Shown here piece after piece: positions 34,663 through 45,790 of a stretch of DNA of 50,280 bases. The notes below the pieces were generated by a model. The model ran no database searches. It had not been told where the DNA came from and saw nothing but the letters and a program-made list of their open reading frames with translations. Numbering within the stretch: position 1 is the stretch's first letter; each line of letters opens with the position of its first letter. The position numbers and the translations under genes were made by a program. This stretch comes from Comamonadaceae bacterium (lineage in GTDB: Bacteria; Pseudomonadota; Gammaproteobacteria; Burkholderiales; Burkholderiaceae_C). The stretch lies in contig CANCTD010000002.1 of NCBI GenBank assembly GCA_947380945.1, forward strand, positions 1-50,280, read 5' to 3'.

Positions 34663-36534
34663 ATGACCCAGGACCTTCGCAGCGCCGCACCGCCCGCCGC
34701 CGAACCGCTGCAGGACGCGCCGCCGTCGGCCGTGTGGAGCGACGCGCAGCTGCTGCTCTTGGCCTTGCAGCTCGACCCGCTGGGTTTTGGAGGGGTCTGG
34801 CTGCGCGCCGGGCATGGGCCGGTGCGCGAAGCCTGGCTGGCGCAACTGGCACGCGCCATGGGGCAGCGCCCGCTGGTCAAAGTTCCGCACCACATCGACA
34901 CCGAGCGCTTACTGGGCGGCACCGATCTGACCCATACCCTGCAAACCGGCCGCTTGCAATGGCAGGAAGGCCTGCTGGCCCAGGCCGATGGCGGCATGGT
35001 CATCCTGGCCATGGCGGAGCGCCTGGGCGCGGCCACGGTCGCGCAAATGCTCTACACGCTGGACCGGGGCCGCATCCGCCAACACCACGGTGAAACAGAT
35101 TGCCGCTTCGGCATCGTGGCGCTGGACGAGTCCGGCGAAGACGAGCCGGGCCTGGCACCCGCCCTGGCCGAGCGGCTGGGCGTCTGGCTCAGCCTGGACG
35201 CGGTCAGCCGCTTTGACAGCCTGAACACGCTGGAACTGCTGAGCGCGGACGAGCTGGCCCGCACCCGCTCCGACCTCCACCAGGTGCAAGCGCAGGACCA
35301 GGATCTGGGCGCGCTGTGCCAGGCAGCGCTGGCGCTGGGCATTGACAGCCTGCGCGCGCCTTTGCTGGCCTTGCAGGTCGCGCGCGTGCACGCCGCACTG
35401 CACCAACGCGCGGCTTTGGCACCAGAGGACCTGGCGCTGGCCGCACGCTGGGTGCTCGCGCCGCGGGCTACCGCCGTGCCGCAGCCGGCGCAGGAACCCC
35501 CGCCGGAGCAAAGCGACAGCCAACCGCCACCGCCTGAGGAGCCGCCGCCGGACCAGGCAGAACAGGACGATTCCCCGGCACCGCCGCCGCCCCAGGAGCA
35601 GGGCGAATCCGAAAAGGCCGAAATGCCCACCGCGCAGGATCTTGCCGAGATGCTGCTTGCCGCCGCAGCCGCCGCCCTACCCCCGCATCTGCTGGACCGC
35701 CTGCTGCTGCAGCGCCAGAGTGCACAAAAAGGCGTGCGCGCCGCCCAAAGCGGCAGCAGCGGACAGGCACAAAAGCACACGATGCGCGGCCGCCCTTTGA
35801 GCCCGCGCGCTGGCAAGCCGCATGCCGGTGCGCGCCTGCATTTGCTGGCCACCCTGCGTGCAGCCGCCCCCAAACAAACACTGCGCCGCAAGCCGTCCAA
35901 CGCACACGCTCCATCGCGCAATCGCATCAGCCTGTGGCCGGAGGACTTTCACATCCAGCGCTTTGAGCAGCGCAGCCCGTCCTGCCTGATTTTTGCAATT
36001 GACGCGTCCGGCTCGGCGGCGCTGGAACGGCTGGCCGAAGCCAAAGGCGCGGTGGAAATCCTGTTGCAGCAGTCCTACGCCCGGCGCGATAGCGTGTGCG
36101 TGCTGGCCTTTCGCGGTGCCAAGGCCGAGCTGCTGCTGCCACCCACGCGCTCGCTGGTACGGGCCAAGCGCGCGCTCGCCGGCCTGCCCGGCGGCGGCGG
36201 AACACCCTTGGCGATGGCGCTGCAACTGGGCCTGGAGCAGGCCATACAGGTGCAGCGCGCGGGCATGACGCCCAGCCTGGTGGTGCTCAGCGACGGGCGC
36301 GCCAATATCGATCTGGCCGGCATGGGCGGACGGGCGCAGGCCGGTGCCGACGCGCTGGCGCTGGCGCAGCGCTGGGCGCTGAGCCCCTGGGCCGCCTTGT
36401 GGATTGACACCGCGGCCAAGCCCGAGCCGCTGGCGCAGGCGCTGGCGCGCAGCATGGGCGCGCAGTACCTGCCCATGCCCTATGTGCAGGCGCAGCGCAT
36501 GGCCGCCGCCATGCAAACCCTGCGGGGGGCCTGA
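34663..36534 (+). CDS. bchD: Magnesium chelatase subunit D
   Basis: The 623-residue protein has an N-terminal AAA+-like domain resembling BchI but with a degraded nucleotide site (about 1-270), a strongly acidic, proline-rich linker (about 270-330) and a C-terminal von Willebrand A domain (about 430-610) with the MIDAS motif DASGSAA and LSDGRANID. BchD is the platform joining BchI to BchH. It lies between bchI and bchO on the same strand. The ribosome binding site before ATG 34663 is weak, consistent with lower production than BchI or with coupling to it. Confidence 0.95.
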   Translation: MTQDLRSAAPPAAEPLQDAPPSAVWSDAQLLLLALQLDPLGFGGVWLRAGHGPVREAWLAQLARAMGQRPLVKVPHHIDTERLLGGTDLTHTLQTGRLQWQEGLLAQADGGMVILAMAERLGAATVAQMLYTLDRGRIRQHHGETDCRFGIVALDESGEDEPGLAPALAERLGVWLSLDAVSRFDSLNTLELLSADELARTRSDLHQVQAQDQDLGALCQAALALGIDSLRAPLLALQVARVHAALHQRAALAPEDLALAARWVLAPRATAVPQPAQEPPPEQSDSQPPPPEEPPPDQAEQDDSPAPPPPQEQGESEKAEMPTAQDLAEMLLAAAAAALPPHLLDRLLLQRQSAQKGVRAAQSGSSGQAQKHTMRGRPLSPRAGKPHAGARLHLLATLRAAAPKQTLRRKPSNAHAPSRNRISLWPEDFHIQRFEQRSPSCLIFAIDASGSAALERLAEAKGAVEILLQQSYARRDSVCVLAFRGAKAELLLPPTRSLVRAKRALAGLPGGGGTPLAMALQLGLEQAIQVQRAGMTPSLVVLSDGRANIDLAGMGGRAQAGADALALAQRWALSPWAALWIDTAAKPEPLAQALARSMGAQYLPMPYVQAQRMAAAMQTLRGA

Positions 36535-36537
36535 GCG

Positions 36538-37479
36538 GTGTTCGACTGGTTGTACCCGCCGCTGCAAGCCGCGGACCTGGGGCCGGACTGGCCCCACATG
36601 GATTGCAGCCGCTTTGTGCAGACGCCGGGCGTGCGCTGGCATGTGCAAATCACCGGCAGCGGACCGGTGCTCTTGCTGCTGCATGGTGCGGGTGCGTCCA
36701 CCCATAGCTGGCGCGACCTGCTGGAACCTTTGGGCGCGCATTTCACCGTGGTCTGTCCTGATTTGCCCGGCCATGCACTCAGCCACATCGCCAGCGGATG
36801 GCGGCCGGGGCTGCGCGAAATGGCACAGGCGCTGAACGATTTGCTGGGCGCGCTGGGCCTCATGCCACACGTGGTCGTGGGCCATTCCGCCGGGGGCGCA
36901 GTAGCCGCGCAATGGGTGCTGGACCGGCAGAGCGCTCAGCCCGCGCACGGCCCCACGCTGATCGGCTTGAACCCGGCCTGGCTGCCCATCCCCGGCATGG
37001 CGAGCTGGATGTTCCCGGCGGCGGCCAAATTGCTGGCGCTCAATCCGATGTCCGCGCTGTGGATTGCGCGCCATGGCGCGCGTCCGGGCGTGGTGCAAAA
37101 GCTGGTGGATGAAACAGGCTCGCGGCTGGGCGCGCAAGGCGTGGATTACTACGGCCGGCTGATCCGGCAAGCAAGCCATGTGCGCGGCGTGCTGGCCATG
37201 ATGGCCGCTTGGGACATGGCTGCGCTGGGGCGGCGTATGCCCGATTTGCGCGGCCCGGTTTTTTTGCACCTGGGCGGGCGCGACACCACGGTACCAACCA
37301 GCTGGTCGGGCCGAACCTACGCGCGCGTGTCGCAGGCACAGGGCATCACGGCACCGGAACTGGGCCATTTGGCACACGAGGAAGCGCCGCTTGCCGTGGC
37401 GCAGCATATTTGCGCCTGGGCCGAAGCCAGCCAGGGGCCAGGGGGCCAAGCGGGCGACCAGGGGCAATTACGCAGCTAG
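36538..37479 (+). CDS. bchO: Alpha/beta hydrolase BchO, magnesium chelatase accessory protein
   Basis: The 313-residue alpha/beta hydrolase-fold protein has the oxyanion/nucleophile region LLLLHGAGASTHSWRDLL and VVGHSAGGAVAAQW with the catalytic-type Ser in GHSAGG, and a C-terminal GHLAHEE with the His. BchO is assigned to Mg-chelatase assistance by its constant linkage to bchID; its reaction is not defined. It starts with GTG at 36538, 3 bases after the bchD stop, in a G-rich context, and is the last gene of the bchC to bchO run. It converges with bchP, 34 bases away. Confidence 0.92.
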   Translation: MFDWLYPPLQAADLGPDWPHMDCSRFVQTPGVRWHVQITGSGPVLLLLHGAGASTHSWRDLLEPLGAHFTVVCPDLPGHALSHIASGWRPGLREMAQALNDLLGALGLMPHVVVGHSAGGAVAAQWVLDRQSAQPAHGPTLIGLNPAWLPIPGMASWMFPAAAKLLALNPMSALWIARHGARPGVVQKLVDETGSRLGAQGVDYYGRLIRQASHVRGVLAMMAAWDMAALGRRMPDLRGPVFLHLGGRDTTVPTSWSGRTYARVSQAQGITAPELGHLAHEEAPLAVAQHICAWAEASQGPGGQAGDQGQLRS

Positions 37480-37513
37480 ACCCCACCTCCCGCCTGCGCT
37501 GCACACTGCGGCA

Positions 37514-38707
37514 TCAGGCCCGCGCCATGCCGAACAGGTGTGCGAGATCTTTGAAGAAGATGCGGATATGGGCCATGGGCTTGCGCCGCACCAGCTCCTT
37601 ATTCATGTAGGCATCGAAGGTGAGTTGCTGCACATCTTTGTCTTCGCAAATTTTCACGAAGCGCTCGCGCCGCTTGTCGTTCTGGTACCAGAAATACTGC
37701 AGGATGCCCAACACCCAGAAGACCTTGCCGTGCAGGCGCATGAACTGTTTGCGGGCCTGCTTGAGCAAGGCCGGGTTGTTATTGAGAATCGCCTGGTTCA
37801 CCGCCTGCGCGGCAACGCGGCCACCGAACATGGCGTAGTAAATACCTTCGCCAGACGCAGGTGCCACCACACCTGCGGCATCGCCGGCGAGCACGACATT
37901 GCGGCCGTTTTCCCAGCGCGGCAGCGGCTTGAGCGGAATCGGTGCGCCTTCGCGGCGCAGTGTTTCCAGATGCGTCAGGCCACCGATTTCCCGCAAGCGT
38001 CCCACAGCCGAACGCAAGGAGTAGCCCTTGTCGGCGCTGCCGGTGCCGATGCTCATGGTGTCGCCGTGGGGGAAAACCCAGCCATAAAAGTCGGGGGACA
38101 AGACGCCGTTGTAGTACACGTCACAGCGGTCGGGGTCGTGGCTGGCATCGCCCTGCGGGGCTTTGACGATCTCGTGGTACGCGAACACGTACTTGGTTTT
38201 TTCATAGCCCTCGATGGTCTGGCGTGCCACCTCGGATTTGGCGCCGTCAGCACCTATGACATAGCGCGCGCGCACGCTGGTCGGCACGTGGTCTTCGTTC
38301 TTGCCTGCGGGCGTGTAATGCACGCGCGCCACGCCGTCGCCGTCCTCGGTGATCTTGTCAAACACGGCGCGGCAGCGTTGCGCGCCGTTGGCCTGTGCCC
38401 GCTCGCGCAACCATTCATCGAACGCGTCGCGGTTGACCATGCCGACAAAGCCGTTGTCGATAGGGATGTCGACTTTTTTGTCGGTGGGTGAAATCATGCG
38501 TGCGCAACGCGCCTTGGCCACCAGCAAGTGATCAGGGATGTGAAAGTCCTTGATCAGGCGCGGCGGGATCGCGCCACCACAGGGCTTGGTGCGGCCTTGG
38601 CGGTCCAGCAGCAGCACGCTGCGGCCTTCACGTGCCAGGTCATCGGCAGCGGTTGCACCAGCGGGGCCACCGCCGACAACGACGACGTCATATTCTTGGG
38701 TTTGCAT
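37514..38707 (-). CDS. bchP: Geranylgeranyl (bacterio)chlorophyll reductase
   Basis: The 397-residue flavoprotein reduces the geranylgeranyl tail of bacteriochlorophyll to phytyl in three steps. The FAD motif DVVVVGGGPAGATAADDLA is at the N-terminus, followed by DRQGRTKPCGGAIPPRLI and the family segment GDAAGVVAPASGEGIYYAM. AAGGAG at 7-base spacing precedes ATG 38707, which sets the start; 18 extra in-frame residues upstream have no support. bchG lies 81 bases upstream on the same strand, so bchG-bchP is a two-gene unit without the pucC-like gene that separates them in Rhodobacter. Confidence 0.96.
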   Translation of the reverse strand: MQTQEYDVVVVGGGPAGATAADDLAREGRSVLLLDRQGRTKPCGGAIPPRLIKDFHIPDHLLVAKARCARMISPTDKKVDIPIDNGFVGMVNRDAFDEWLRERAQANGAQRCRAVFDKITEDGDGVARVHYTPAGKNEDHVPTSVRARYVIGADGAKSEVARQTIEGYEKTKYVFAYHEIVKAPQGDASHDPDRCDVYYNGVLSPDFYGWVFPHGDTMSIGTGSADKGYSLRSAVGRLREIGGLTHLETLRREGAPIPLKPLPRWENGRNVVLAGDAAGVVAPASGEGIYYAMFGGRVAAQAVNQAILNNNPALLKQARKQFMRLHGKVFWVLGILQYFWYQNDKRRERFVKICEDKDVQQLTFDAYMNKELVRRKPMAHIRIFFKDLAHLFGMARA

Positions 38708-38788
38708 GGTTTGGCTCCTTGCCAGAGGTGAAGAGGTGATAGGGGACACAACGATTTCCAATAGCGGTCCAGGCGGCGGAACACGCGC

Positions 38789-39688
38789 TCATGCGACTGT
38801 CCCGCCCGCAAGGCCGTAACCCAGACGCAAGGCCCAGGCGCTGACCATCATTCCGGTGACATACATGGGCACACCAAAGGCGCTGACCGACAGCGCGCGT
38901 TCCACCGGCGATGCAATAAAGCGGCGCATCAAGGGCCACTGCGCCACCATCAGGGCGGCAACCGCCAGCGCATGCCAGGTCGCACCCCAATGCAGCAGCA
39001 ACCAGGCCACGCAGGCCTGCGGCACCAGCATGACCCAGCAGGCCGCCTTGGCCGCGCCGACAACGCCGAGTTGCACCGGCAAGGAGCGCACGCCCATTTG
39101 CAGATCGCCCTGCACCGCCTTGAAATCATTGAGGGTCATGATGCCGTGCGCACCCACGCTGTAGAGCAGGGCCAGCACCACGATGGACGGCGCGGGCATC
39201 ACACCGCCCACCATCACCGCCGCACCCGTGATCCAGGCCAGGCCTTCGTAACTGAGCGCGCAAGCGGCGTTGCCCAGCCAGCCGTCGTTCTTCAAGCGCA
39301 GCGGCGGCGCGCTGTAGGCCCAGGACAAAAGCAGCGCCAGCGCGCAGGCATAAAAACCCCATTGCCCCAGCGCCTGCGCCCACACCAGCGACAACACAGT
39401 CCAGATGATTGCGATGTAAAGACCCCAGCGCCCGGGCATGCGGCCCGAGGGGATGGGCCGCTGCGGCTCGTTGATGGCGTCGACGTGGCGGTCAAACCAG
39501 TCGTTCACCGCCTGGCTGCTGGCACATACCAGGGGCCCGGTAAGCACCAGTCCGGCCAGTACCAGCGGCCATTGGGCTGCCAAGGGCTGGCCCGAGGAGA
39601 CCGCCCCGCAGGCAAAAGCCCACACCGGCGGGAACCAGGTAACGGGTTTGAGCAGCTCGGCAACCGTGGACAGCTTGGGGTATTCCAT
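38789..39688 (-). CDS. bchG: Bacteriochlorophyll synthase (geranylgeranyl transferase)
   Basis: The 299-residue UbiA-family prenyltransferase attaches geranylgeranyl diphosphate to bacteriochlorophyllide. The first Asp-rich motif is NDWFDRHVDAINEPQRPIPS and the second lies near LNDFKAVQGD; eight or nine membrane helices are predicted. The N-terminus ELLKPVTWFPPVWAF fits the family and supports ATG 39688, although no Shine-Dalgarno sequence is seen. A GTG at 39709 is in frame but overlaps the regulatory region. A perfect PpsR box lies 29 bases upstream. Confidence 0.95.
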   Translation of the reverse strand: MEYPKLSTVAELLKPVTWFPPVWAFACGAVSSGQPLAAQWPLVLAGLVLTGPLVCASSQAVNDWFDRHVDAINEPQRPIPSGRMPGRWGLYIAIIWTVLSLVWAQALGQWGFYACALALLLSWAYSAPPLRLKNDGWLGNAACALSYEGLAWITGAAVMVGGVMPAPSIVVLALLYSVGAHGIMTLNDFKAVQGDLQMGVRSLPVQLGVVGAAKAACWVMLVPQACVAWLLLHWGATWHALAVAALMVAQWPLMRRFIASPVERALSVSAFGVPMYVTGMMVSAWALRLGYGLAGGTVA

Positions 39689-39716
39689 GCAAAGAGTTTT
39701 GCATGACACTTTGATA

Positions 39717-39734
39717 TGTCAATAGGGATTGACA
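39717..39734 (-). promoter_or_regulatory. PpsR/CrtJ box upstream of bchG
   Basis: TGTCAATAGGGATTGACA is a perfect TGT-N12-ACA box. A lone half-site (TGACA, 39704-39708) lies 8 bases nearer to bchG, the spacing used by the puc box pair, but its other arm is not conserved. Confidence 0.85.
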
Positions 39735-39833
39735 CTTAATTGCGACATTTTTATGCCCTTTTGGGGGGCTTGCCAGTTGCCCGTTCTGCGGCCTTAAGCG
39801 CCTAGGGCGGGGCGCAGCCCCGGGTCCGGCGAA

Positions 39834-41222
39834 TCAGTCGGCGTCGCCCTCAGACACCATGCCGTGGCGGCGCAGCTTGACGTACAGGCTTTGGCGCGAC
39901 AAACCGAGCATTTCGGCGGCAGACGCCCGGTTGTTGTGGGTCAGATCCAGCGCCGACTTGATGCACATGCGCTCGATCATGTCCACCGTCTCGCCCACGA
40001 TGTCTTTCATCGGCAAACGCCCGACCAGCCGCGCAAGCTGGGCGACCGAGTCCGACATGCCCGAGCTTTCCCGCACTTCCGGCAGCTGCCGGCGCGTCAT
40101 GTCGCGCACATAAAAAGCGTAGGAAACCTCGCCCTCCGGCGAACCCAGCGTCAGGGCGGCAATCTCGACGGCCACGGCCACGCCACTGAAACCCAGCAAA
40201 TTGGTCGCAAATTCTTTAACTGCCGTTTGCTGGCGCAAATTGGTATTGAGCACGCCCCAATCGATGCCGCCGCGCACAAACCACTGTTCCAGCGCCTGCC
40301 CCAGAAGCTGCGAACTGGCAGTGGCGCCTACGATGGACATGAATTCGGCGTTCACCGCTTTGATGTGGCCGCTGCGGTCGGTCAGAACCAGCCCGTCGGG
40401 CGCGCGCTCCATGGCCTGCGACATCAGCGCCGAGAGACCTTGCGGGCCTTGTTCTTTGGCCGGCTCCTGGGGCAGCAGGCGCAATAAAAACTGGGCTCCG
40501 TTTTCCTGCCGGAACACGGTGGCCGTCACGGTGCAATCAGCCAAAGCGCCGACAAAACGGGCCTTGCGCATCTCCACCCGCCCGGTGGCATAGGCCATGC
40601 GCAACAGCGCTTGCACCTCTTCCCGGTAAGCGGGCTCAAAAGCTTCTATCGCCTCGCGCCCGACCAGGCGCTTGGTGGTGTCTTTGAGCAAAGCCTGGGC
40701 GCTGAGGTTGACCTCGGTGACGCGCAGGGAGTTGGAATCCACCAGCATGACGGCCTCTACCGAGGTGTCAAACAGGATGCGGTAGCGGGTCTCGATGTGG
40801 CGCAGCCGCAGGTAGTCGCGCTCCATGGCCTGCTGCGTTTCCACGAGGCGGCGCTGCAAAACCGCCAAGGCCTCCATGTCCCGGCCCAGCGCCAAAAAGC
40901 GGCCGTCGGACTCAAAACGCACCAAGGCGTATTGCATTGGCACGTCAACCCCTTGGGGCGATGGATGGTTGACATGACGCCAGCGCAACTCGGAACCGTC
41001 GGCCGCCGCTTTGAGCATGTCCTGCACCTTGGGGCGGCTGTCCAGGGTCACGGTATCCACCCAGGCCTGGCCGATCCAGTTGTGGCAACCCAGGCTGGCC
41101 AAATCGTCCTTTTTGACGGAAACATCCTGCACGACCCCGTTTTTGTCGATGACCAAAGCCACGTCCGATGTGACGCCTATGAGCGACGCCAGGGTGTGGG
41201 CTTCAATAGAGGGGAGTTTCAT
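39834..41222 (-). CDS. ppsR: Transcriptional regulator PpsR/CrtJ
   Basis: The 462-residue aerobic repressor of photosynthesis genes contains an N-terminal PAS-type domain, a coiled linker (about 115-140), two further PAS domains (about 145-240 and 265-380) and a C-terminal Fis-type helix-turn-helix with ASAAEMLGLSRQSLYVKLRR. Cysteines occur at 46, 230 and 420; Cys420 is beside the helix-turn-helix at the position known to be redox-active in CrtJ. It would bind the TGT-N12-ACA boxes listed at puc, dxs/bchC, bchG and bchF. It lies downstream of ppaA on the same strand, with a 134-base spacer that shows no perfect box. Confidence 0.96.
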   Translation of the reverse strand: MKLPSIEAHTLASLIGVTSDVALVIDKNGVVQDVSVKKDDLASLGCHNWIGQAWVDTVTLDSRPKVQDMLKAAADGSELRWRHVNHPSPQGVDVPMQYALVRFESDGRFLALGRDMEALAVLQRRLVETQQAMERDYLRLRHIETRYRILFDTSVEAVMLVDSNSLRVTEVNLSAQALLKDTTKRLVGREAIEAFEPAYREEVQALLRMAYATGRVEMRKARFVGALADCTVTATVFRQENGAQFLLRLLPQEPAKEQGPQGLSALMSQAMERAPDGLVLTDRSGHIKAVNAEFMSIVGATASSQLLGQALEQWFVRGGIDWGVLNTNLRQQTAVKEFATNLLGFSGVAVAVEIAALTLGSPEGEVSYAFYVRDMTRRQLPEVRESSGMSDSVAQLARLVGRLPMKDIVGETVDMIERMCIKSALDLTHNNRASAAEMLGLSRQSLYVKLRRHGMVSEGDAD

Positions 41223-41356
41223 AGATCCAGCTTCGATTCAACAAGTCAACTACAACAAATAGTGGTTTATTGTTATTTTTATTATAAGGGTTGTGTCAGA
41301 TAAAACATGCACTTATGTACACTGAAAAGTAGACAGTTGAGGCTGACCGGATGCCA
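41223..41356. other. Spacer between ppaA and ppsR, AT-rich
   Basis: This 134-base AT-rich stretch probably holds a separate ppsR promoter, judging from its base composition against the GC-rich surroundings. No TGT-N12-ACA box was found in it and no confident promoter hexamers were assigned, so direct PpsR autoregulation is not evident. Confidence 0.35.
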
Positions 41357-42157
41357 TCAAATCCCCACCGCCACCCAGCGGTCGGCCAGGGCGACCGCCT
41401 CATCGGCCGAAGAGGCTGAAAAATCCGCTCTCAAGGCCCGGACCAATTCGGGCCGCTGTTGGAGCAAAGGCCCGCCCAACATAATTTTGATACCAGGGTT
41501 GGCGCTGGCGCTTCGCAGCCGCGGAAGCGCCGCCTGCAGGCTTGGCAACTGCGCCTCTACCGCCAGGCCCAGGCCCAGCACGTCAAACCAGTCCGAGGAC
41601 AGGGCGTCGACCCATTCGCCAGGCTCCAGCCCATGGACCACCTGCACCGCCCAGCCCCCCAGCCGGAAAAACTCAGCCGCCATCAGGCCGCCAAGGGTGT
41701 GCTGGGAACTCAGGTTCACCTGCAACAAGCGCTTGGGCGCGCCGGTGACCGGGCGGGCACTGAGCAGAAACTCAGGGCTCAGCTCGCAAACCGCCACCTG
41801 GAGCCGGGCCACGGCGATGGACACACTGGCAAAGTCCATGCAGTCGGCCTCCCACCAACTGCCTGCCAGCCGCGCCGCCGGGCCAATGCCCTGCAGGTAA
41901 ATGTCCGGCCAGCTGCGACCCTGGTCGTGCCAGGCCCGAAGCAGCGCCATGGTCTCGGTCTGGCTGCGCACCGCCGCATGCGCCAGCTCGGCGCATTGCG
42001 CGGTTCCCAGCGCCGGAACGGCACGCTCACGGCCTGGATGGTCGCCGGAATAGGCATCTTCCACCAGGCGCAAACGCCCCTGCCCGCCTATAAGGCGTTG
42101 AATGGGCGCAATGTCCATCAAGAAACGGGGGAGTCGCTTTACCGCCGCGTCCAACAT
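41357..42157 (-). CDS. ppaA: PpaA/AerR-type antirepressor with cobalamin-binding-like domain
   Basis: The 266-residue protein has a four-helix segment ending AGSWWEADCMDFASVSIAVA and a Rossmann-like B12-binding-type domain with LLQVNLSSQHTLGGLMAAEF, including His153 at the position of the ligand histidine of AerR/PpaA. In Rhodobacter these proteins bind cobalamin or heme and counteract PpsR/CrtJ in response to light or redox state. AAGGAA precedes the ATG at 42157. Its position next to ppsR and divergent from bchF is the usual one. Which cofactor it binds cannot be told from sequence. Confidence 0.92.
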   Translation of the reverse strand: MLDAAVKRLPRFLMDIAPIQRLIGGQGRLRLVEDAYSGDHPGRERAVPALGTAQCAELAHAAVRSQTETMALLRAWHDQGRSWPDIYLQGIGPAARLAGSWWEADCMDFASVSIAVARLQVAVCELSPEFLLSARPVTGAPKRLLQVNLSSQHTLGGLMAAEFFRLGGWAVQVVHGLEPGEWVDALSSDWFDVLGLGLAVEAQLPSLQAALPRLRSASANPGIKIMLGGPLLQQRPELVRALRADFSASSADEAVALADRWVAVGI

Positions 42158-42240
42158 ACCAAGTTCCTTTTGATCTTCAATTTGGGATGCAAAAGTGTGG
42201 TTTGCCGCCGCGCGCTTGTAATCATGGAAAACCCTAGTTT

Positions 42241-42274
42241 TGTATTAAAAAAAATACGTCAATTTAGGTTGACA
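42241..42274. promoter_or_regulatory. Two overlapping imperfect PpsR boxes between ppaA and bchF
   Basis: TGT-N12-ACG (42241-42258) and CGT-N12-ACA (42257-42274) overlap by two bases; each differs from the consensus at one end base. The second contains the dyad GTCAATTTAGGTTGAC, close to the perfect dxs and bchG boxes. The TATAGT at 42281-42286 could be a -10 element for bchF. The region sits between divergent ppaA and bchF starts. Confidence 0.6.
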
Positions 42275-42348
42275 CTGGTTTATAGTGGTTCCAATTGAAG
42301 ACGCCAACGCGCCGCACCCAGCGCCCATTTGACAAAAGGAAACCCGCC

Positions 42349-44150
<1,802 letters not shown>

Positions 44151-44164
44151 GGAGTCGAGCCGCC

Positions 44165-45764
44165 ATGCAACTCACACTCTGGACATACGAAGGCCCGCCG
44201 CACATTGGCGCCATGCGCGTAGCCACGGCGCTGACCGACGTGCATTACGTGATGCACGCGCCCCAGGGCGACACCTACGCCGACCTGCTGTTCACCATGA
44301 TCGAGCGCCTGCCCCGCCGCCCGCCGGTGACTTACACCACCTTCCAGGCGCGCGATCTGGGCGGTGACACGGCGGAGTTGTTCAAGACCGCCGTCAAAGA
44401 CGCCTACGACCGTTTTGCGCCCAATGCCATGCTGGTGGGCGCATCCTGCACCGCCGAACTGATCCAAGATGACCCGGGCGGCCTGGCACTCGCGCTGGAC
44501 CTGCCGATTCCCGTGGTGGCACTGGAGTTGCCCGCCTACCAGCGCAAGGAAAACTGGGGCGCGTCCGAGACCTTCTACCACCTGGTACGCCGCCTGGCGC
44601 GCAAGTCCGAAGCGACGCATCCGGCAGACGGCGAACGCCGCCCGCGTTGCAACATCCTGGGCCCCAGCGCCCTGGGCTTTCGCCACCGCGACGATGTCAA
44701 GGAAATCCGCCAACTGCTGACCCGCATGGGCGTGGATGTCGCCGTGACCGCGCCCCTGGGTGCCAGCGCGGCCGATTTGCAAAGCCTGCCGGACGCGGAT
44801 TTCAATGTGGTGCTCTACCCCGAGATCGCCCAGACCACCGCGCAGTGGCTGCAGCGCCAGTTCGGTCAGCCCTTTACCAAAACCGTGCCCATAGGCATGA
44901 GCGCCACCCGCGAATTTGTGCAGGAAGTCGCAACCCTGGCCGGCATCACGGTACCCGCCGACATCGAGGCCGATGCGCATGCGGTCTGGTACGCGCGCTC
45001 AGTCGATTCGACCTACCTGACAGCTAAGCGCGTGTATGTGTTTGGCGACGCCACCCACGTGATCGCCGCAGCCCGTTTTGCGCAAGACGAGATGGGCTTT
45101 GAAGTGGTGGGCATGGGCACCTACAGCCGCGAATTTGCACGCGAAGTGCGCGATGCCGCCAAGCGCTACGGTGTGGAGGCGCTGATCAGCGACGACTACC
45201 TGGCGGTGGAGGCGCAAATCACCCAGCTCCAGCCCGAATTGATTCTGGGCACGCAAATGGAGCGCCATATCGCCAAGCGCCACGCGATTCCCTGCGCCGT
45301 CATTTCGGCCCCGGTCCATGTACAGGATTTCCCCGCGCGCTACGCGCCGCAAATGGGTTTTGAAGGTGCCAACGTGCTGTTTGACACCTGGGTGCATCCG
45401 CTGATGATGGGGCTGGAGGAACACCTACTGGGCATGTTCCGCGAAGACTTTGAATTCCATGACGGCGCGGGCTCCTCGCACCTGGGTGCGGGCAAAGCCG
45501 CCGCGGCGCAGCCTGTGCAGGAATCCCCTGCCGAAGTCGCAGCCCATGCGGATGCAGCCTCCGCCGCAGACGCGCCAATCGCCGCCGTTGCGGCACCCGC
45601 CGCACCCGCAACAGACACCCAACCGGGCATAGCCCTGTGGTCCAAGGATGCCGAAAAAGAGCTAGGAAAAATCCCCTTCTTTGTACGCGGCAAAGCCCGC
45701 CGCAATACCGAACGCTTTGCGACGGAAAAGGGGATTCAGAACATCACCGTGGAGACACTTTACG

Positions 45765-45790
<26 letters not shown>
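44165..45790 (+). CDS. bchB: Light-independent protochlorophyllide reductase subunit B
   Basis: The 541-residue NifK-like subunit supplies Asp36 ([10 protein letters not shown]), the unusual fourth ligand of the NB cluster, and conserved [15 protein letters not shown]. Before the small C-terminal domain (about 487-541, [17 protein letters not shown]) is an Ala/Pro-rich linker of about 45 residues (436-482) longer than usual for the family. AAGGAG lies 10 bases before the ATG. The last 26 bases overlap the start of bchH in another frame. Confidence 0.97.

Noticed and set aside
35461-35660. Proline/glutamate-rich repetitive stretch suspected to be a DNA repeat
   Set aside because: It is the in-frame acidic, proline-rich linker normal for BchD between the AAA+ and von Willebrand domains, not a mobile or tandem repeat.
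41223-41356. Possible PpsR box upstream of ppsR (several TGT and ACA triplets)
   Set aside because: The spacings found are 10 or 14 bases, not 12, so autoregulation through a standard box is not supported.
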